Translations under genes and position numbers: made by a program | In this document: in pieces, positions 36,592 through 45,148 of the stretch | Position numbering within the stretch: the first letter of the stretch is position 1 | Layout: each line of letters begins with the position of its first letter | NCBI GenBank assembly: GCA_947492475.1 | Contig: CANLNM010000001.1 | Coordinates: 898,388-962,387, forward strand | From: an uncultured Paracoccaceae bacterium | Lineage (GTDB): Bacteria > Pseudomonadota > Alphaproteobacteria > Rhodobacterales > Rhodobacteraceae | Direction: 5' to 3' | DNA length: 64,000 nucleotides | The notes under the pieces: model-generated | Seen by the model: only the letters and a program-made list of their open reading frames with translations | Databases searched by the model: none | Told to the model about the DNA's origin: nothing

Positions 36592-37092
36592 TTAGGCTTC
36601 GCGGGCCAATCGTTCTTCTAACACTTCAAATGGCACACCGGGCTGGTCTTTTGCACCGCGGATCACCAGTGATGTTTTCACGCTTGCGACATTGTCTGCG
36701 GCGGTCAGTTTTTCGGTCAAAAAGGTCTGGAAAGTCCGCAAATCCGGGGCCACACATTTCAGAACAAAATCCACCTCTCCGTTCAACATATGACATTCGC
36801 GCACCAGCGGCCAATCCTGACAACGGTCTTCAAACGCGCTCAGATCAACCTCTGCTTGGCTGACAAGCCCGACCATCGCAAAAACCTGCACCTCAAATCC
36901 CAGTTCGCGCGGATCAACATCAGCATGATATCCGCGAATAAACCCTTGCTCTTCTAGGGTGCGCACACGACGCAGACATGGAGGCGCAGAAATCCCTACC
37001 CGCTTGGCCAATTCAACGTTTGTCATTCGACCATCCGCCTGGAGCTCAGTCAGAATCATTCGATCAATGTCATCGAGCCGGGTGCCGGGCAT
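36592..37092 (-). CDS. Lrp/AsnC-family transcription regulator
   Basis: This 166-residue regulator has an N-terminal HTH (DRMILTELQADGRMTNVELAKRVGISAPPCLRRVRTLEEQGFI) and a ligand-binding RAM domain (QVFAMVGLVSQAEVDLSAFE; HMLNGEVDFVLKCVAPD). It belongs to the amino-acid-responsive feast/famine family. It is divergent from trxB. A pair of palindromes in the shared region could be its operator (see the separate entry). Confidence 0.9.
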   Translation of the reverse strand: MPGTRLDDIDRMILTELQADGRMTNVELAKRVGISAPPCLRRVRTLEEQGFIRGYHADVDPRELGFEVQVFAMVGLVSQAEVDLSAFEDRCQDWPLVRECHMLNGEVDFVLKCVAPDLRTFQTFLTEKLTAADNVASVKTSLVIRGAKDQPGVPFEVLEERLAREA

Positions 37093-37137
37093 GTAAAACT
37101 CCTGAGATTTTTGCGAACACTATGCGAGACACGACCG

Positions 37138-37166
37138 TTGCGCAATAATATTTCGCGATTGCGCAA
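37138..37166. promoter_or_regulatory. Twin TTGCGCAA palindromes between lrp-like gene and trxB
   Basis: Two perfect 8-bp palindromes TTGCGCAA lie at 37138-37145 and 37159-37166, exactly 21 bp apart centre to centre (two turns of DNA). Both are followed by TA. They sit 46 bp upstream of the Lrp-type start and 118 bp before the trxB start. Autoregulation by the Lrp-type protein is the likely use; this is an inference. Confidence 0.6.
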
Positions 37167-37283
37167 TATCATTATAAAACCAACGGTCAGGACGCAGTGA
37201 CTATCCGAAAACGCTCGGGGGTTTCAACCCGGCCGCTGGACGCTTATATGGCGGGGAACACAGATCGCTGGGGAACTGAAGTC

Positions 37284-38225
37284 ATGTCTGATACACGCCA
37301 CACCAAAGTTTTGATCATCGGCTCTGGGCCTGCCGGATATACGGCTGGCGTTTATGCCAGCCGCGCGATGCTGTCGCCGATTTTGGTCCAGGGGATCGAA
37401 CCGGGCGGCCAGCTGACCACAACCACCGAAGTTGAAAACTGGCCCGGACATTCCGAAATTCAAGGTCCGGATTTGATGGTCAATATGGAAACCCATGCCC
37501 GTGCAATGGGGACCGAAATCATCGGCGACATCATCACCGATCTGGACATGTCCAAACGTCCCTTTGTCGCCAAAGGTGACAGCGGCACGACCTACACAGC
37601 CGACGCGGTTATTCTGGCCACAGGCGCGCGCGCCAAATGGCTGGGCCTGCCATCAGAGGAAAAATTCAAAGGCTTTGGCGTGTCTGCCTGTGCCACTTGT
37701 GACGGATTTTTCTATCGTGGCATGGAAATCGTCGTGGTTGGTGGCGGCAACACCGCCGTCGAAGAAGCGCTGTTCCTGACCAACTTTGCCTCCAAGGTGA
37801 CGCTGGTGCATCGCCGTGATGAATTGCGCAGCGAGAAAATCCTCGAAGATCGGTTGATGAAAAACGAGAAAATCGAAACCCTGTGGTTCCACGAAATCGA
37901 AGAGATTTACGGTACTGAAAACCCGTTGGGCGTCGAAGGGGTGAAAGTGAAACACACCAAAACCGGCGAAATCACCGACCTGTCCTGCAAAGGTGTGTTC
38001 ATCGCAATCGGCCATGCGCCTGCAAATGAATTGGTCAAAGACACGCTGGAAACCCATATGGGCGGCTATGTCGTGACCCAACCCGACAGCACCGCCACAT
38101 CCGTGCCCGGCATTTACGCTGCTGGCGATCTGACCGACCATAAATACCGCCAAGCGGTGACCAGCGCCGGCATGGGCTGCATGGCCGCACTAGAAGCGGA
38201 ACGGTTTTTGGCCGGCGAATCCTAA
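37284..38225 (+). CDS. trxB: Thioredoxin-disulfide reductase
   Basis: TrxB passes electrons from NADPH through FAD to thioredoxin. This 313-residue protein has FAD motif IIGSGPAGYTAGVYASRA, redox Cys pair in SACATCDGFFY, NADPH motif VVVGGGNTAVEEALFL and the C-terminal FAD block GIYAAGDLTDHKYRQAVTSAG. The start at 37284 (MSDTRHTKVLII) is chosen; the earlier in-frame codon lies in the promoter region. It is monocistronic. Confidence 0.95.
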   Translation: MSDTRHTKVLIIGSGPAGYTAGVYASRAMLSPILVQGIEPGGQLTTTTEVENWPGHSEIQGPDLMVNMETHARAMGTEIIGDIITDLDMSKRPFVAKGDSGTTYTADAVILATGARAKWLGLPSEEKFKGFGVSACATCDGFFYRGMEIVVVGGGNTAVEEALFLTNFASKVTLVHRRDELRSEKILEDRLMKNEKIETLWFHEIEEIYGTENPLGVEGVKVKHTKTGEITDLSCKGVFIAIGHAPANELVKDTLETHMGGYVVTQPDSTATSVPGIYAAGDLTDHKYRQAVTSAGMGCMAALEAERFLAGES

Positions 38226-38241
38226 ATCTGATACCAACGAT

Positions 38242-38294
38242 TGACCCGCTTTGCGGCGGGTCAGCGGCGCGGGCGGGGTCATCCCGCCTGCGCC
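38242..38294 (+). terminator. Two stacked hairpins after trxB
   Basis: TGACCCGC-TTTGC-GGCGGGTCA (38242-38263) is followed by GGCGCGGGCGGG-GTCAT-CCCGCCTGCGCC (38266-38294, one mismatch). Both are stable, GC-rich and near the trxB stop. No T-tract follows, so factor-dependent termination or RNA-end protection is possible. Confidence 0.5.
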
Positions 38295-38367
38295 GTCATA
38301 TGCCCATTCTCGTTTGACGTTACCGATGGGACACACAGCAACACTCTGTTTCCGCCTATTCACTATG

Positions 38368-38414
38368 TTTGTTCTTGCGTGAACAAATACCGTCACTATG
38401 TTCACGCATGAACA
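38368..38414. promoter_or_regulatory. Paired GTTC-N6-GAAC operators upstream of the wHTH-sat-cysC gene
   Basis: TTTGTTC-TTGCGT-GAACAAA (38368-38387) is a perfect inverted repeat. TGTTC-ACGCAT-GAACA (38399-38414) is a second with the same core and spacer length. Centres are 29 bp apart. The second covers the earliest ATG (38398), making the ATG at 38434 the more credible start. The adjacent winged-helix domain is the obvious candidate to bind here. Confidence 0.65.
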
Positions 38415-38433
38415 AACCAGTGAGTCGCCGAGT

Positions 38434-40524
38434 ATGGCCCTGTCGCCCGCCAAAATCACCCCGCCCAAAGTGAAGGGCGAACAGGAGGATCAATTGTTCC
38501 GCCTGTTACGACAGCTGGACATCGCGCCTGACGCGTCCCAGCGGGTAACAGCCGAAGCGATCGGTGTCTCTTTGGGGCGCTTGAATGCGTTGCTCAAACA
38601 AGCCACAGATACCGGCCTTGTTCATATCAAAGATCGCAACGGCCCCGATAAACGCGCGCGTTTTGCCTATACGCTGACCGCACGTGGGGCCGCTGAAAAA
38701 CGACGATTGACGGACGATTTCCTCGCCCGGAAATTTGCGGAATACGACGCCCTGCATGCGGAATTAACCGGTAACGCCAGTGGCTTAACACCAATCAAAC
38801 ATAGGACCCATCCCATGGAAAACAATCTGGCTCCGATCCCCGAGCTTTATGTTTCATATGAAAGCGCCCAGAAATTGAAAGTGGACGCCGGCAATCTAGT
38901 CAGCCTTGATCTGACCCCTCGTCAGATTTGCGATCTGGAATTGCTGATGAATGGTGGGTTTAACCCGCTCAAAGGTTTCCTAACCGAAGAAGATTACAAC
39001 GGCGTAGTTGAAAACATGCGTCTGGCGGACGGCACATTGTGGCCAATGCCGATCAACTTGGATGTGTCCGAGGATTTTGCCGCCTCTTTGGAGCTGGGCC
39101 AAGACATCGCGCTGCGCGACCAAGAAGGCGTGATTTTGGGCACTATGACGGTCACTGACCGTTGGGAGCCAAACAAATCACTGGAAGCTGAAAAAGTATT
39201 CGGCGCCGATGACGATGCCCACCCGGCTGTAAACTATCTGCACAACCAAGCTGGCAAAATCTATCTGGGCGGTCCGATCACCGGCATCCAACAGCCCGTA
39301 CATTATGATTTCCGCGCCCGTCGCGACACGCCAAACGAATTGCGCGCCTATTTCCGCAAAATGGGCTGGCGCAAAGTCGTTGCGTTCCAAACACGTAACC
39401 CGCTGCACCGCGCGCATCAGGAACTGACATTCCGCGCCGCCAAGGAAGCCCAAGCCAACCTGTTGATCCACCCGGTTGTTGGCCTGACCAAACCCGGCGA
39501 CGTTGACCACTTTACCCGCGTGCGCTGCTACGAAGCGGTGCTGGACAAATACCCAGCATCCACCACATCCATGTCGCTGCTGAACCTGGCCATGCGCATG
39601 GCAGGCCCACGCGAAGCCGTTTGGCACGGTCTGATCCGCGCAAACCATGGCTGCACCCACTTTATCGTTGGTCGCGATCACGCTGGCCCCGGTAAAAACT
39701 CTGCCGGAGAAGATTTCTACGGTCCATATGACGCGCAGGAACTGTACCGTGCCAACCAATCCGAAATCGGCTGTGAAATGGTTGATTTCAAACACATGGT
39801 TTACGTTCAGGAACGCGCCCAATACGAACCAAATGACGAAATCGCAGATCGCGACAACGTCACCATCCTGAACATTTCCGGCACCGAATTGCGTCGCCGT
39901 CTGGCCGAAGGTCTGGAAATTCCAGAATGGTTCAGCTTCCCCGAAGTGGTCAAAGAACTGCGCCGCACCAAGCCGCCACGTTCCAAGCAAGGGTTCACCG
40001 TGTTCTTTACGGGTTTCTCTGGCTCTGGCAAATCCACCATCGCCAATGCGTTGATGGTTAAACTGATGGAAATGGGCGGTCGCCCTGTGACGTTGCTGGA
40101 TGGGGATATCGTTCGTAAAAACCTGTCCTCCGAGCTGGGCTTTAGCAAAGAGCACCGCGATCTGAACATCCGCCGCATCGGCTATGTCGCGTCTGAGATC
40201 ACCAAAAACGGTGGTATCGCCATCTGTGCGCCAATCGCGCCTTATGCCACGACCCGTCGCGCTGTGCGTGAAGACGTCGAAGCCTTTGGTGCCTTTATCG
40301 AAGTGCACGTCGCGACATCCATCGAAGAATGCGAACGCCGTGATCGCAAAGGCCTGTATAAACTGGCTCGCGAAGGCAAAATCAAGGAATTCACAGGGAT
40401 TTCTGACCCTTATGACGTGCCTGTTAATCCAGAGCTGTCCGTGGAAACCGAAAACGTGGACGTCGACAATTGCGCCCATCAGGTGATCCTGAAATTGGAA
40501 AGCATGGGTTTGATTGCGGGTTAA
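38434..40524 (+). CDS. Fused MarR-type winged-helix / sulfate adenylyltransferase / adenylylsulfate kinase
   Basis: One uninterrupted frame of 696 codons (708 if started at 38398) joins three parts. Residues ~12-110 read as a MarR-family EPS-associated winged helix (EDQLFRLLRQLDIAPDASQ; EAIGVSLGRLNALLKQA; KRARFAYTLTARGAAEKRRL). From ~128 on, MENNLAPIPELYVSYESAQKL begins ATP sulfurylase (QTRNPLHRAHQEL, GRDHAGPG), then APS kinase (GFSGSGKST, LLDGDIVRKNLS). Together these form PAPS from sulfate and ATP. An ATG at 38815 with AGGA 8 bases before would start Sat-CysC alone, so both forms may be made. No stop codon separates the parts. The cysC and sat domains look intact. Confidence 0.85.
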   Translation: MALSPAKITPPKVKGEQEDQLFRLLRQLDIAPDASQRVTAEAIGVSLGRLNALLKQATDTGLVHIKDRNGPDKRARFAYTLTARGAAEKRRLTDDFLARKFAEYDALHAELTGNASGLTPIKHRTHPMENNLAPIPELYVSYESAQKLKVDAGNLVSLDLTPRQICDLELLMNGGFNPLKGFLTEEDYNGVVENMRLADGTLWPMPINLDVSEDFAASLELGQDIALRDQEGVILGTMTVTDRWEPNKSLEAEKVFGADDDAHPAVNYLHNQAGKIYLGGPITGIQQPVHYDFRARRDTPNELRAYFRKMGWRKVVAFQTRNPLHRAHQELTFRAAKEAQANLLIHPVVGLTKPGDVDHFTRVRCYEAVLDKYPASTTSMSLLNLAMRMAGPREAVWHGLIRANHGCTHFIVGRDHAGPGKNSAGEDFYGPYDAQELYRANQSEIGCEMVDFKHMVYVQERAQYEPNDEIADRDNVTILNISGTELRRRLAEGLEIPEWFSFPEVVKELRRTKPPRSKQGFTVFFTGFSGSGKSTIANALMVKLMEMGGRPVTLLDGDIVRKNLSSELGFSKEHRDLNIRRIGYVASEITKNGGIAICAPIAPYATTRRAVREDVEAFGAFIEVHVATSIEECERRDRKGLYKLAREGKIKEFTGISDPYDVPVNPELSVETENVDVDNCAHQVILKLESMGLIAG

Positions 40525-40548
40525 TTCCCAATTAGAAATTACCAAATT

Positions 40549-40580
40549 AAATGGCCGGGCAATTTGTCCGGCCATTTTTA
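40549..40580 (+). terminator. Terminator of the sat-cysC gene
   Basis: AAATGGCCGG (40549) pairs with CCGGCCATTT (ending 40578) around a 12-base loop and is followed by TTA. The stem lies 25 bp past the stop codon. Confidence 0.85.
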
Positions 40581-40631
40581 TTGTGCCTGCGAAAAGGCTT
40601 AGCTTAGCTACTCAATCCAGAGCTGAATTCA

Positions 40632-40661
40632 AAATAGGTTAGTCAATGGACCAACCTATTT
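40632..40661 (-). terminator. Terminator of the hsp20-DUF1150 operon
   Basis: AAATAGGTT and AACCTATTT form a 9-bp stem with a 12-base loop, 13 bp past the DUF1150 stop. Read on the minus strand it ends in TATTTTG. The plus strand carries GTGTTTTTC, so it may work in both directions. Confidence 0.7.
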
Positions 40662-40673
40662 GTGTTTTTCGCT

Positions 40674-40898
40674 TTAGTGCAAAGTCAGCAGCGACACGTC
40701 ATATTCATCGGCTAAATCCAACGCCAGCTGCCGATCTGCGATCAGTGCAATCTGCGCGCCAACGGCGTTATGCACGGAATAGATGATATCCAACGTGCCG
40801 GCCTGATCCTGCAATTCCTCAGGTAAATCAGATACATTCACCGGTTTCATATAAGCGATACGTTCCCCATCGGGACCCAGATCCAACTTCATTTCCAT
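40674..40898 (-). CDS. DUF1150 family protein
   Basis: The 74-residue protein (MEMKLDLGPDGERIAYMKPV; DLPEELQDQAG; AQIALIADRQLALDLADEYD) matches DUF1150. Genes of this family follow Hsp20 genes in Rhodobacteraceae. Function is unknown; a stress-linked role is inferred from the operon. It starts 5 bp after the hsp20 stop. Confidence 0.85.
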   Translation of the reverse strand: MEMKLDLGPDGERIAYMKPVNVSDLPEELQDQAGTLDIIYSVHNAVGAQIALIADRQLALDLADEYDVSLLTLH

Positions 40899-40903
40899 AG
40901 GTC

Positions 40904-41317
40904 TCAGCTCCTCTTGATCTTGATGGTTTGTACGATGGATTCAGGCACGCTGCGGGTCAGGTCGACATGCAGCAATCCATTTTCCAACTGCGCTTCGCCC
41001 ACATCCACCCCTTCGGCCAAAACAAAGGACCGTTGGAATTGACGTGCGGCAATTCCGCGATGCAGGAAAATGCGCCCTTCGCTATCGTCGCGCTGCCGGC
41101 CACGGATCACCAGCGAACTGTCCTCAACCGTGATGGCAAGGTCATCGTCGCCAAACCCGGCCACAGCCAAGGTGATGCGGTAAGACGTTTCAGAGGTTTG
41201 TTCGATATTATAGGGGGGATATCCGTCATTGCCGGATTTCGCGGTCCGTTCCACAAGCCGTTCCAGCTGTTCAAAGCCGAGCAGAAAGGGATGAGTCCCC
41301 AGAGTCAATTTGGTCAT
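40904..41317 (-). CDS. Hsp20 / small heat-shock protein
   Basis: The 137-residue alpha-crystallin-type chaperone holds unfolded proteins under stress. The alpha-crystallin domain is visible: NIEQTSETSYRITLAVAGFGDDDLAITVEDSSLVIRGRQ, then FLHRGIAARQFQRSFVLAEGVDV and AQLENGLLHVDLTRSVPE. The typical C-terminal I-x-I reads IKIKRS. It starts 64 bp downstream of an RpoH-type promoter. DUF1150 follows. Confidence 0.92.
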   Translation of the reverse strand: MTKLTLGTHPFLLGFEQLERLVERTAKSGNDGYPPYNIEQTSETSYRITLAVAGFGDDDLAITVEDSSLVIRGRQRDDSEGRIFLHRGIAARQFQRSFVLAEGVDVGEAQLENGLLHVDLTRSVPESIVQTIKIKRS

Positions 41318-41380
41318 ACGACACGTCCTTAGGTCAAGCGACAGTCAACGCGTGACCCCGTTCTGGCAGCCACATCTAAA

Positions 41381-41409
41381 ATATGGGAACATTCGAACCA
41401 AATCGCAAG
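41381..41409 (-). promoter_or_regulatory. RpoH (sigma-32) type heat-shock promoter of hsp20
   Basis: On the minus strand CTTGCG is followed, after 16 bases, by CCCATAT. This fits the alphaproteobacterial RpoH consensus (CTTGAA-like -35, CCCATAT -10). It lies 64 bp upstream of the Hsp20 start. Confidence 0.75.
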
Positions 41410-41485
41410 AGGCAGGGGCTATGATTGCGCGCGCGACAGGTCTAAACTGATCGCAACCATGCTTGGATACAAAGTTGGGCAAACA

Positions 41486-41704
41486 ATGAACACATCCAAC
41501 CGGATGAACGAAAAAGACGTTTTGCGCGTCGAAGTAGAAGTTCTGAAACGAGAACACCGTGATCTAGACGAAGCGATTACCGCGCTTCAGGAACGTGGCA
41601 CGTCCGACATGTTGACGATCAAACGGCTCAAAAAGCAGAAATTGGGGCTTAAGGATCAGATTGCTGCGCTCGAAGATCGCATAACCCCCGATATCATCGC
41701 CTGA
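41486..41704 (+). CDS. YdcH-type protein (DUF465)
   Basis: The ~72-residue protein (or 81 from the ATG at 41459) has the heptad coiled-coil pattern of DUF465: NEKDVLRVEVEVLKREHRDLDEAI, then LTIKRLKKQKLGLKDQIAALED. Function is unknown. The ATG at 41486 is chosen by alignment; an earlier one at 41459 is equally possible because neither has a good ribosome site. It lies 82 bp before purE. Confidence 0.75.
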   Translation: MNTSNRMNEKDVLRVEVEVLKREHRDLDEAITALQERGTSDMLTIKRLKKQKLGLKDQIAALEDRITPDIIA

Positions 41705-41785
41705 AACCCGTTCTTTTCCTGATCAATGATTGCGCGGCGCTGCGGCTTGGCTATAGTGCCGCTTCCTGAAACGGATGGGGGCATC

Positions 41786-42274
41786 ATGACCCAGATTAAA
41801 GTCGGAATCATTATGGGCAGCCAATCAGATTGGCCGACCATGAAAGAAGCAGCAGATGTGCTGGATGAACTGGGCGTGCCTTACGAAAAGAAAATCGTAT
41901 CCGCCCATCGCACCCCTGATCGTTTGTGGGACTACGGCAAAACGGCTGTTGATCGCGGATTGCAGGTAATTATCGCTGGCGCAGGGGGCGCGGCACATTT
42001 GCCCGGCATGATGGCGTCTAAAACCCGCGTGCCCGTTGTGGGAATTCCGGTTCAGACACGCGCATTGTCTGGCGTTGATTCCCTTTATTCGATTTTGCAA
42101 ATGCCGCGCGGATTTCCGGTGGCCACGATGGCTATTGGCGCGGCGGGTGCCAAAAACGGCGGGCTGATGGCCGCGCAAATTCTGTCGCTTCAGGATGCTG
42201 AATTGGCAGAACGCTTGGACAATTGGCGCGCCGCTTTGTCGGCCTCGATCGCGGATGAACCTGTGGATGACTGA
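41786..42274 (+). CDS. purE: 5-(carboxyamino)imidazole ribonucleotide mutase
   Basis: PurE rearranges N5-CAIR to CAIR in purine synthesis. The 162-residue protein has [13 protein letters not shown], the SAHRTPDRL loop and [11 protein letters not shown] with catalytic His, followed by the [14 protein letters not shown] stretch. The start at 41786 (MTQIKVGI) is chosen over a 20-residue longer one. It overlaps purK, with which it is coupled. Confidence 0.95.
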   Translation: MTQIKVGIIMGSQSDWPTMKEAADVLDELGVPYEKKIVSAHRTPDRLWDYGKTAVDRGLQVIIAGAGGAAHLPGMMASKTRVPVVGIPVQTRALSGVDSLYSILQMPRGFPVATMAIGAAGAKNGGLMAAQILSLQDAELAERLDNWRAALSASIADEPVDD

Positions 42275-43337
42275 TATGCTGGCAACTGGATCAACAATTG
42301 GAATTTTAGGCGGTGGTCAATTGGGCCGCATGCTGTCTGTGGCAGCCTCGCGATTGGGGTTTAAAACCCACATTTTTGAGCCAAGCGCCAACCCGCCTGC
42401 GGCCGATGTTGCCCATCAGGTGACAACCGCCGGATATGATGATCTGGATGCGCTGCGCCGCTTTGCCGATCAGGTGGATGTCATCACCTATGAGTTTGAA
42501 AACATTCCAACATCAGCGTTGGACGTTTTGGAATCGTTGCGCCCTATCCGCCCCGGTCGGGTCGCATTGGCCACCTCCCAAGACCGCCTGACAGAAAAGA
42601 ATTTTTTACAGGGATTGGGGTTAAAAACAGCCCCCTTTGCAGCCGTTGAAACCGCGGATGAACTGACCGCCGCACTAGAGAAAATAGGAACACCTTCGAT
42701 CCTGAAAACCCGTCGTTTTGGGTATGACGGCAAAGGTCAGGCGCGGATCATGTCCCCTGATCAGGCGGGCGCGGCCCTTGCGGAAATGGCCGGCGCACCC
42801 TGCGTTTTGGAAGGTTTCGTTGATTTCAGCCACGAAGTGTCAGTCATTGGCGCGCGCGGCGTTGATCGATCTGTTGCTTGTTTTGATCCCGGCGAAAATG
42901 TGCATCGCGACGGTATCCTGCACACCACCACCATTCCGGCAAAGCTAACGCCATCACAACGCACAGATGCCGTTCTGTTGACGGCTAACATCCTGAACGC
43001 ATTGGACTATGTCGGTGTGATCGGCGTTGAGCTGTTTGTTACGAATGCGGGTTTGATCGTTAATGAATTTGCCCCACGCGTGCACAATTCGGGTCACTGG
43101 ACCCAAAATGGCTGTGCAACAGATCAGTTTGAACAGCACATTCGCGCAGTGGCTGGCTGGCCTCTGGGGGATGGGCAACGTCATTCTGATGTGATCATGG
43201 AAAACCTCATTGGCGACGACATGGATCGCGTTTCGGACCTGGCACGCGAAGGCTGTGCATTGCACCTATATGGCAAAGCCGAAACGCGCGATGGGCGCAA
43301 AATGGGGCATGTGAATCGGGTCCGTAAGCCCAGCTAA
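42267..43337 (+). CDS. purK: N5-carboxyaminoimidazole ribonucleotide synthase
   Basis: PurK makes N5-CAIR from AIR, bicarbonate and ATP. The ~356-residue ATP-grasp enzyme begins with [22 protein letters not shown], has [17 protein letters not shown] as the ATP loop and [17 protein letters not shown] near the metal site. The start (42267 or 42276) is unsure; both lie at the purE stop. Its stop overlaps the convergent lipase-like gene by 4 bp. Confidence 0.94.
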   Translation: MTDMLATGSTIGILGGGQLGRMLSVAASRLGFKTHIFEPSANPPAADVAHQVTTAGYDDLDALRRFADQVDVITYEFENIPTSALDVLESLRPIRPGRVALATSQDRLTEKNFLQGLGLKTAPFAAVETADELTAALEKIGTPSILKTRRFGYDGKGQARIMSPDQAGAALAEMAGAPCVLEGFVDFSHEVSVIGARGVDRSVACFDPGENVHRDGILHTTTIPAKLTPSQRTDAVLLTANILNALDYVGVIGVELFVTNAGLIVNEFAPRVHNSGHWTQNGCATDQFEQHIRAVAGWPLGDGQRHSDVIMENLIGDDMDRVSDLAREGCALHLYGKAETRDGRKMGHVNRVRKPS

Positions 43338-44131
43338 GGCGCGATAATACGGCCCCAAATTTCGGTCAGATCGCTTGGGGCTTCGGGTGTCCACAATCCC
43401 TGGCCTGTAAACAGCACCTCTGACAAGGTCAGGGCGTGGTCAAACTGGCCCAGTTCTAGGAACGTGATTGTTTGTGCCATAACCAATGGATTGTTCATCA
43501 TAAATGTGTGGGTCACTGGCAGAGTGATATGGTCGGACATTCCTGATAATTTTGTTGATGCCACGGAAACTTTGCCGTCATCCGGGCCCTCAATCAAACG
43601 TGAATAAATCGGGTTGAGCGACCGATCCCCCGCAATAATCCCCAGTTCATATCCCGGCAGCTGAATAACATTGGGTAGGCTGTCCACCTGCGTACCCAAC
43701 TGCATACCGGCCGGGCCGTTGACCCACTGGAATGGTTCCCATTCCCCCATAATATCAACGAGTTCGGACCCATGGTTGGGTGGTGACAACATAACAACAC
43801 GTCCCATATTCTGCGGACGGTTTTGGCTAAGCCAGTATCGAACCAAAATGCCGCCCATTGAATGGGTTACAAAATGGGTTCGCCGTTCTGCACAAGACGC
43901 GACATCCGCTGGCAGAGCGTTTTCGGCCAAGGTGGGGATGTCTGCGGCGGTTGACGGATAGCCGTTATTTACAACTTGATAGCCGTTTAGGGTCAGCATC
44001 TCTTCGAGTGCAGCAAACGAATTTTCGCTGCGCGCCAGACCATGTAGCAAAATCACACAATCCTGCTCCGCCTTGGACGAAGACGGAAACAGGATCGATA
44101 ATGCGGCTATAATCGTGAACAACTTTATCAT
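43334..44131 (-). CDS. Alpha/beta hydrolase, lipase-type, exported
   Basis: This 265-residue protein has an N-terminal signal sequence ([20 protein letters not shown]) and a hydrolase fold with an oxyanion [10 protein letters not shown] motif near the start. The nucleophile elbow is [12 protein letters not shown], which replaces the usual Gly-x-Ser-x-Gly by His-Ser-Met-Gly-Gly (common in lipases). [12 protein letters not shown] follows. Aspartate and histidine of the triad are less easily placed; [10 protein letters not shown] could hold the His. It probably acts on lipids or esters in the periplasm. It is convergent with purK. Confidence 0.78.
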   Translation of the reverse strand: MIKLFTIIAALSILFPSSSKAEQDCVILLHGLARSENSFAALEEMLTLNGYQVVNNGYPSTAADIPTLAENALPADVASCAERRTHFVTHSMGGILVRYWLSQNRPQNMGRVVMLSPPNHGSELVDIMGEWEPFQWVNGPAGMQLGTQVDSLPNVIQLPGYELGIIAGDRSLNPIYSRLIEGPDDGKVSVASTKLSGMSDHITLPVTHTFMMNNPLVMAQTITFLELGQFDHALTLSEVLFTGQGLWTPEAPSDLTEIWGRIIAP

Positions 44132-44235
44132 GCGGCACACATAGGTGATCTGCGTGAAAAAGTAAGGTCTAACATTTCTGCCAAGCTTTAGCGGCAGATT
44201 AGTGCCACTTGTCAGCCCTCGCCATCTGATGGTGA

Positions 44236-45078
44236 TTAAGCAGCGGCCGCACCTTCTGAATTTGCCCCAGCGATAATATTGCCGCCTGCGTTTTTGGCTC
44301 GTTGCAATTGCTCTTCCACTTCGGTCAGCAATGCAGACACTTCGCCCCCGCCCTGATAATTTGCCAGCCCGAAGGACGCCGTCAGGGTGAGGTCCCCTTT
44401 AAAGATATCTTCGGAAATGGCGCGGCCCAAACGTGCGGAAATACGACCAGCAACTTCGCGGCTCGCTCCGGGAAGGAAAACAAGGAACATATCGCTGTCG
44501 ATTCGTGCGAGCATGTCGTCCTGGCGCAAAACATCAGAGCAGATTTGAACAACATCACACAGAATTCGATCGCCCTCTCGGCGGCCTAAATCCACATTGA
44601 TCAAGTCAAATTTATCCAGATCCATCGCAATCAGCCAGCCAGCAGGTGCATCCACCAAGAGCCGTTCAGCCCCTTGCAGGTTCAACGCCCCGGTTAGCGG
44701 ATCACTGTCTTCTTCGGTCCAGGATCTGTCCAATGACCGCTGTGCCCGTGCAAGCAGCCGGTTGGTGCGTGCCAGCAAGGTGCCAATGTCGTCTGTATAC
44801 CCTTCTGGCAGGGGTAAAACCCGGCCCGTACGCCCCCATTCGCGCATGGTAAATGCCAATCGACCCACAGGTTTCAGCAGAGATCGCACCGCGAAAACCG
44901 ACATCACAAACGACGCCACTGCACCCGCGGCCAAAGCCATGGCAACCTGCGCAAAGAGATCCGGCACAATCAATGCGACAGCGACCAGAGGCAAAACCGA
45001 ACTGACCACCAACACAGAGGTGAATTTCATGAGGTAGCTATGCGGAAATACCCGCGCAAGAAGATCATACAAGTTCAT
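44236..45078 (-). CDS. Membrane GGDEF-domain protein with degenerate active site
   Basis: This 280-residue protein has two membrane helices in the first ~75 residues ([42 protein letters not shown]), a HAMP-like linker ([10 protein letters not shown]) and a GGDEF-like fold ([24 protein letters not shown]). The signature reads [10 protein letters not shown], so the GGDEF motif has become DSDMF. Diguanylate cyclase activity is therefore doubtful, and the protein may bind nucleotide or partners. The TTG codon upstream is not needed; ATG at 45078 is chosen. Confidence 0.8.
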   Translation of the reverse strand: MNLYDLLARVFPHSYLMKFTSVLVVSSVLPLVAVALIVPDLFAQVAMALAAGAVASFVMSVFAVRSLLKPVGRLAFTMREWGRTGRVLPLPEGYTDDIGTLLARTNRLLARAQRSLDRSWTEEDSDPLTGALNLQGAERLLVDAPAGWLIAMDLDKFDLINVDLGRREGDRILCDVVQICSDVLRQDDMLARIDSDMFLVFLPGASREVAGRISARLGRAISEDIFKGDLTLTASFGLANYQGGGEVSALLTEVEEQLQRAKNAGGNIIAGANSEGAAAA

Positions 45079-45148
45079 GACGACGCCCAATTACTACTTT
45101 GTCGCAGCATCATGCATTGCTGTTTAAGGGCGGGTTAAAGCTAAAACT

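Noticed and set aside
39178..40575. 465-codon open frame on the strand opposite sat-cysC
   Set aside because: It lies entirely within the well-recognised Sat-CysC gene, its protein has no family pattern and is Phe/His/Gln-rich, as shadow frames are in this genome.
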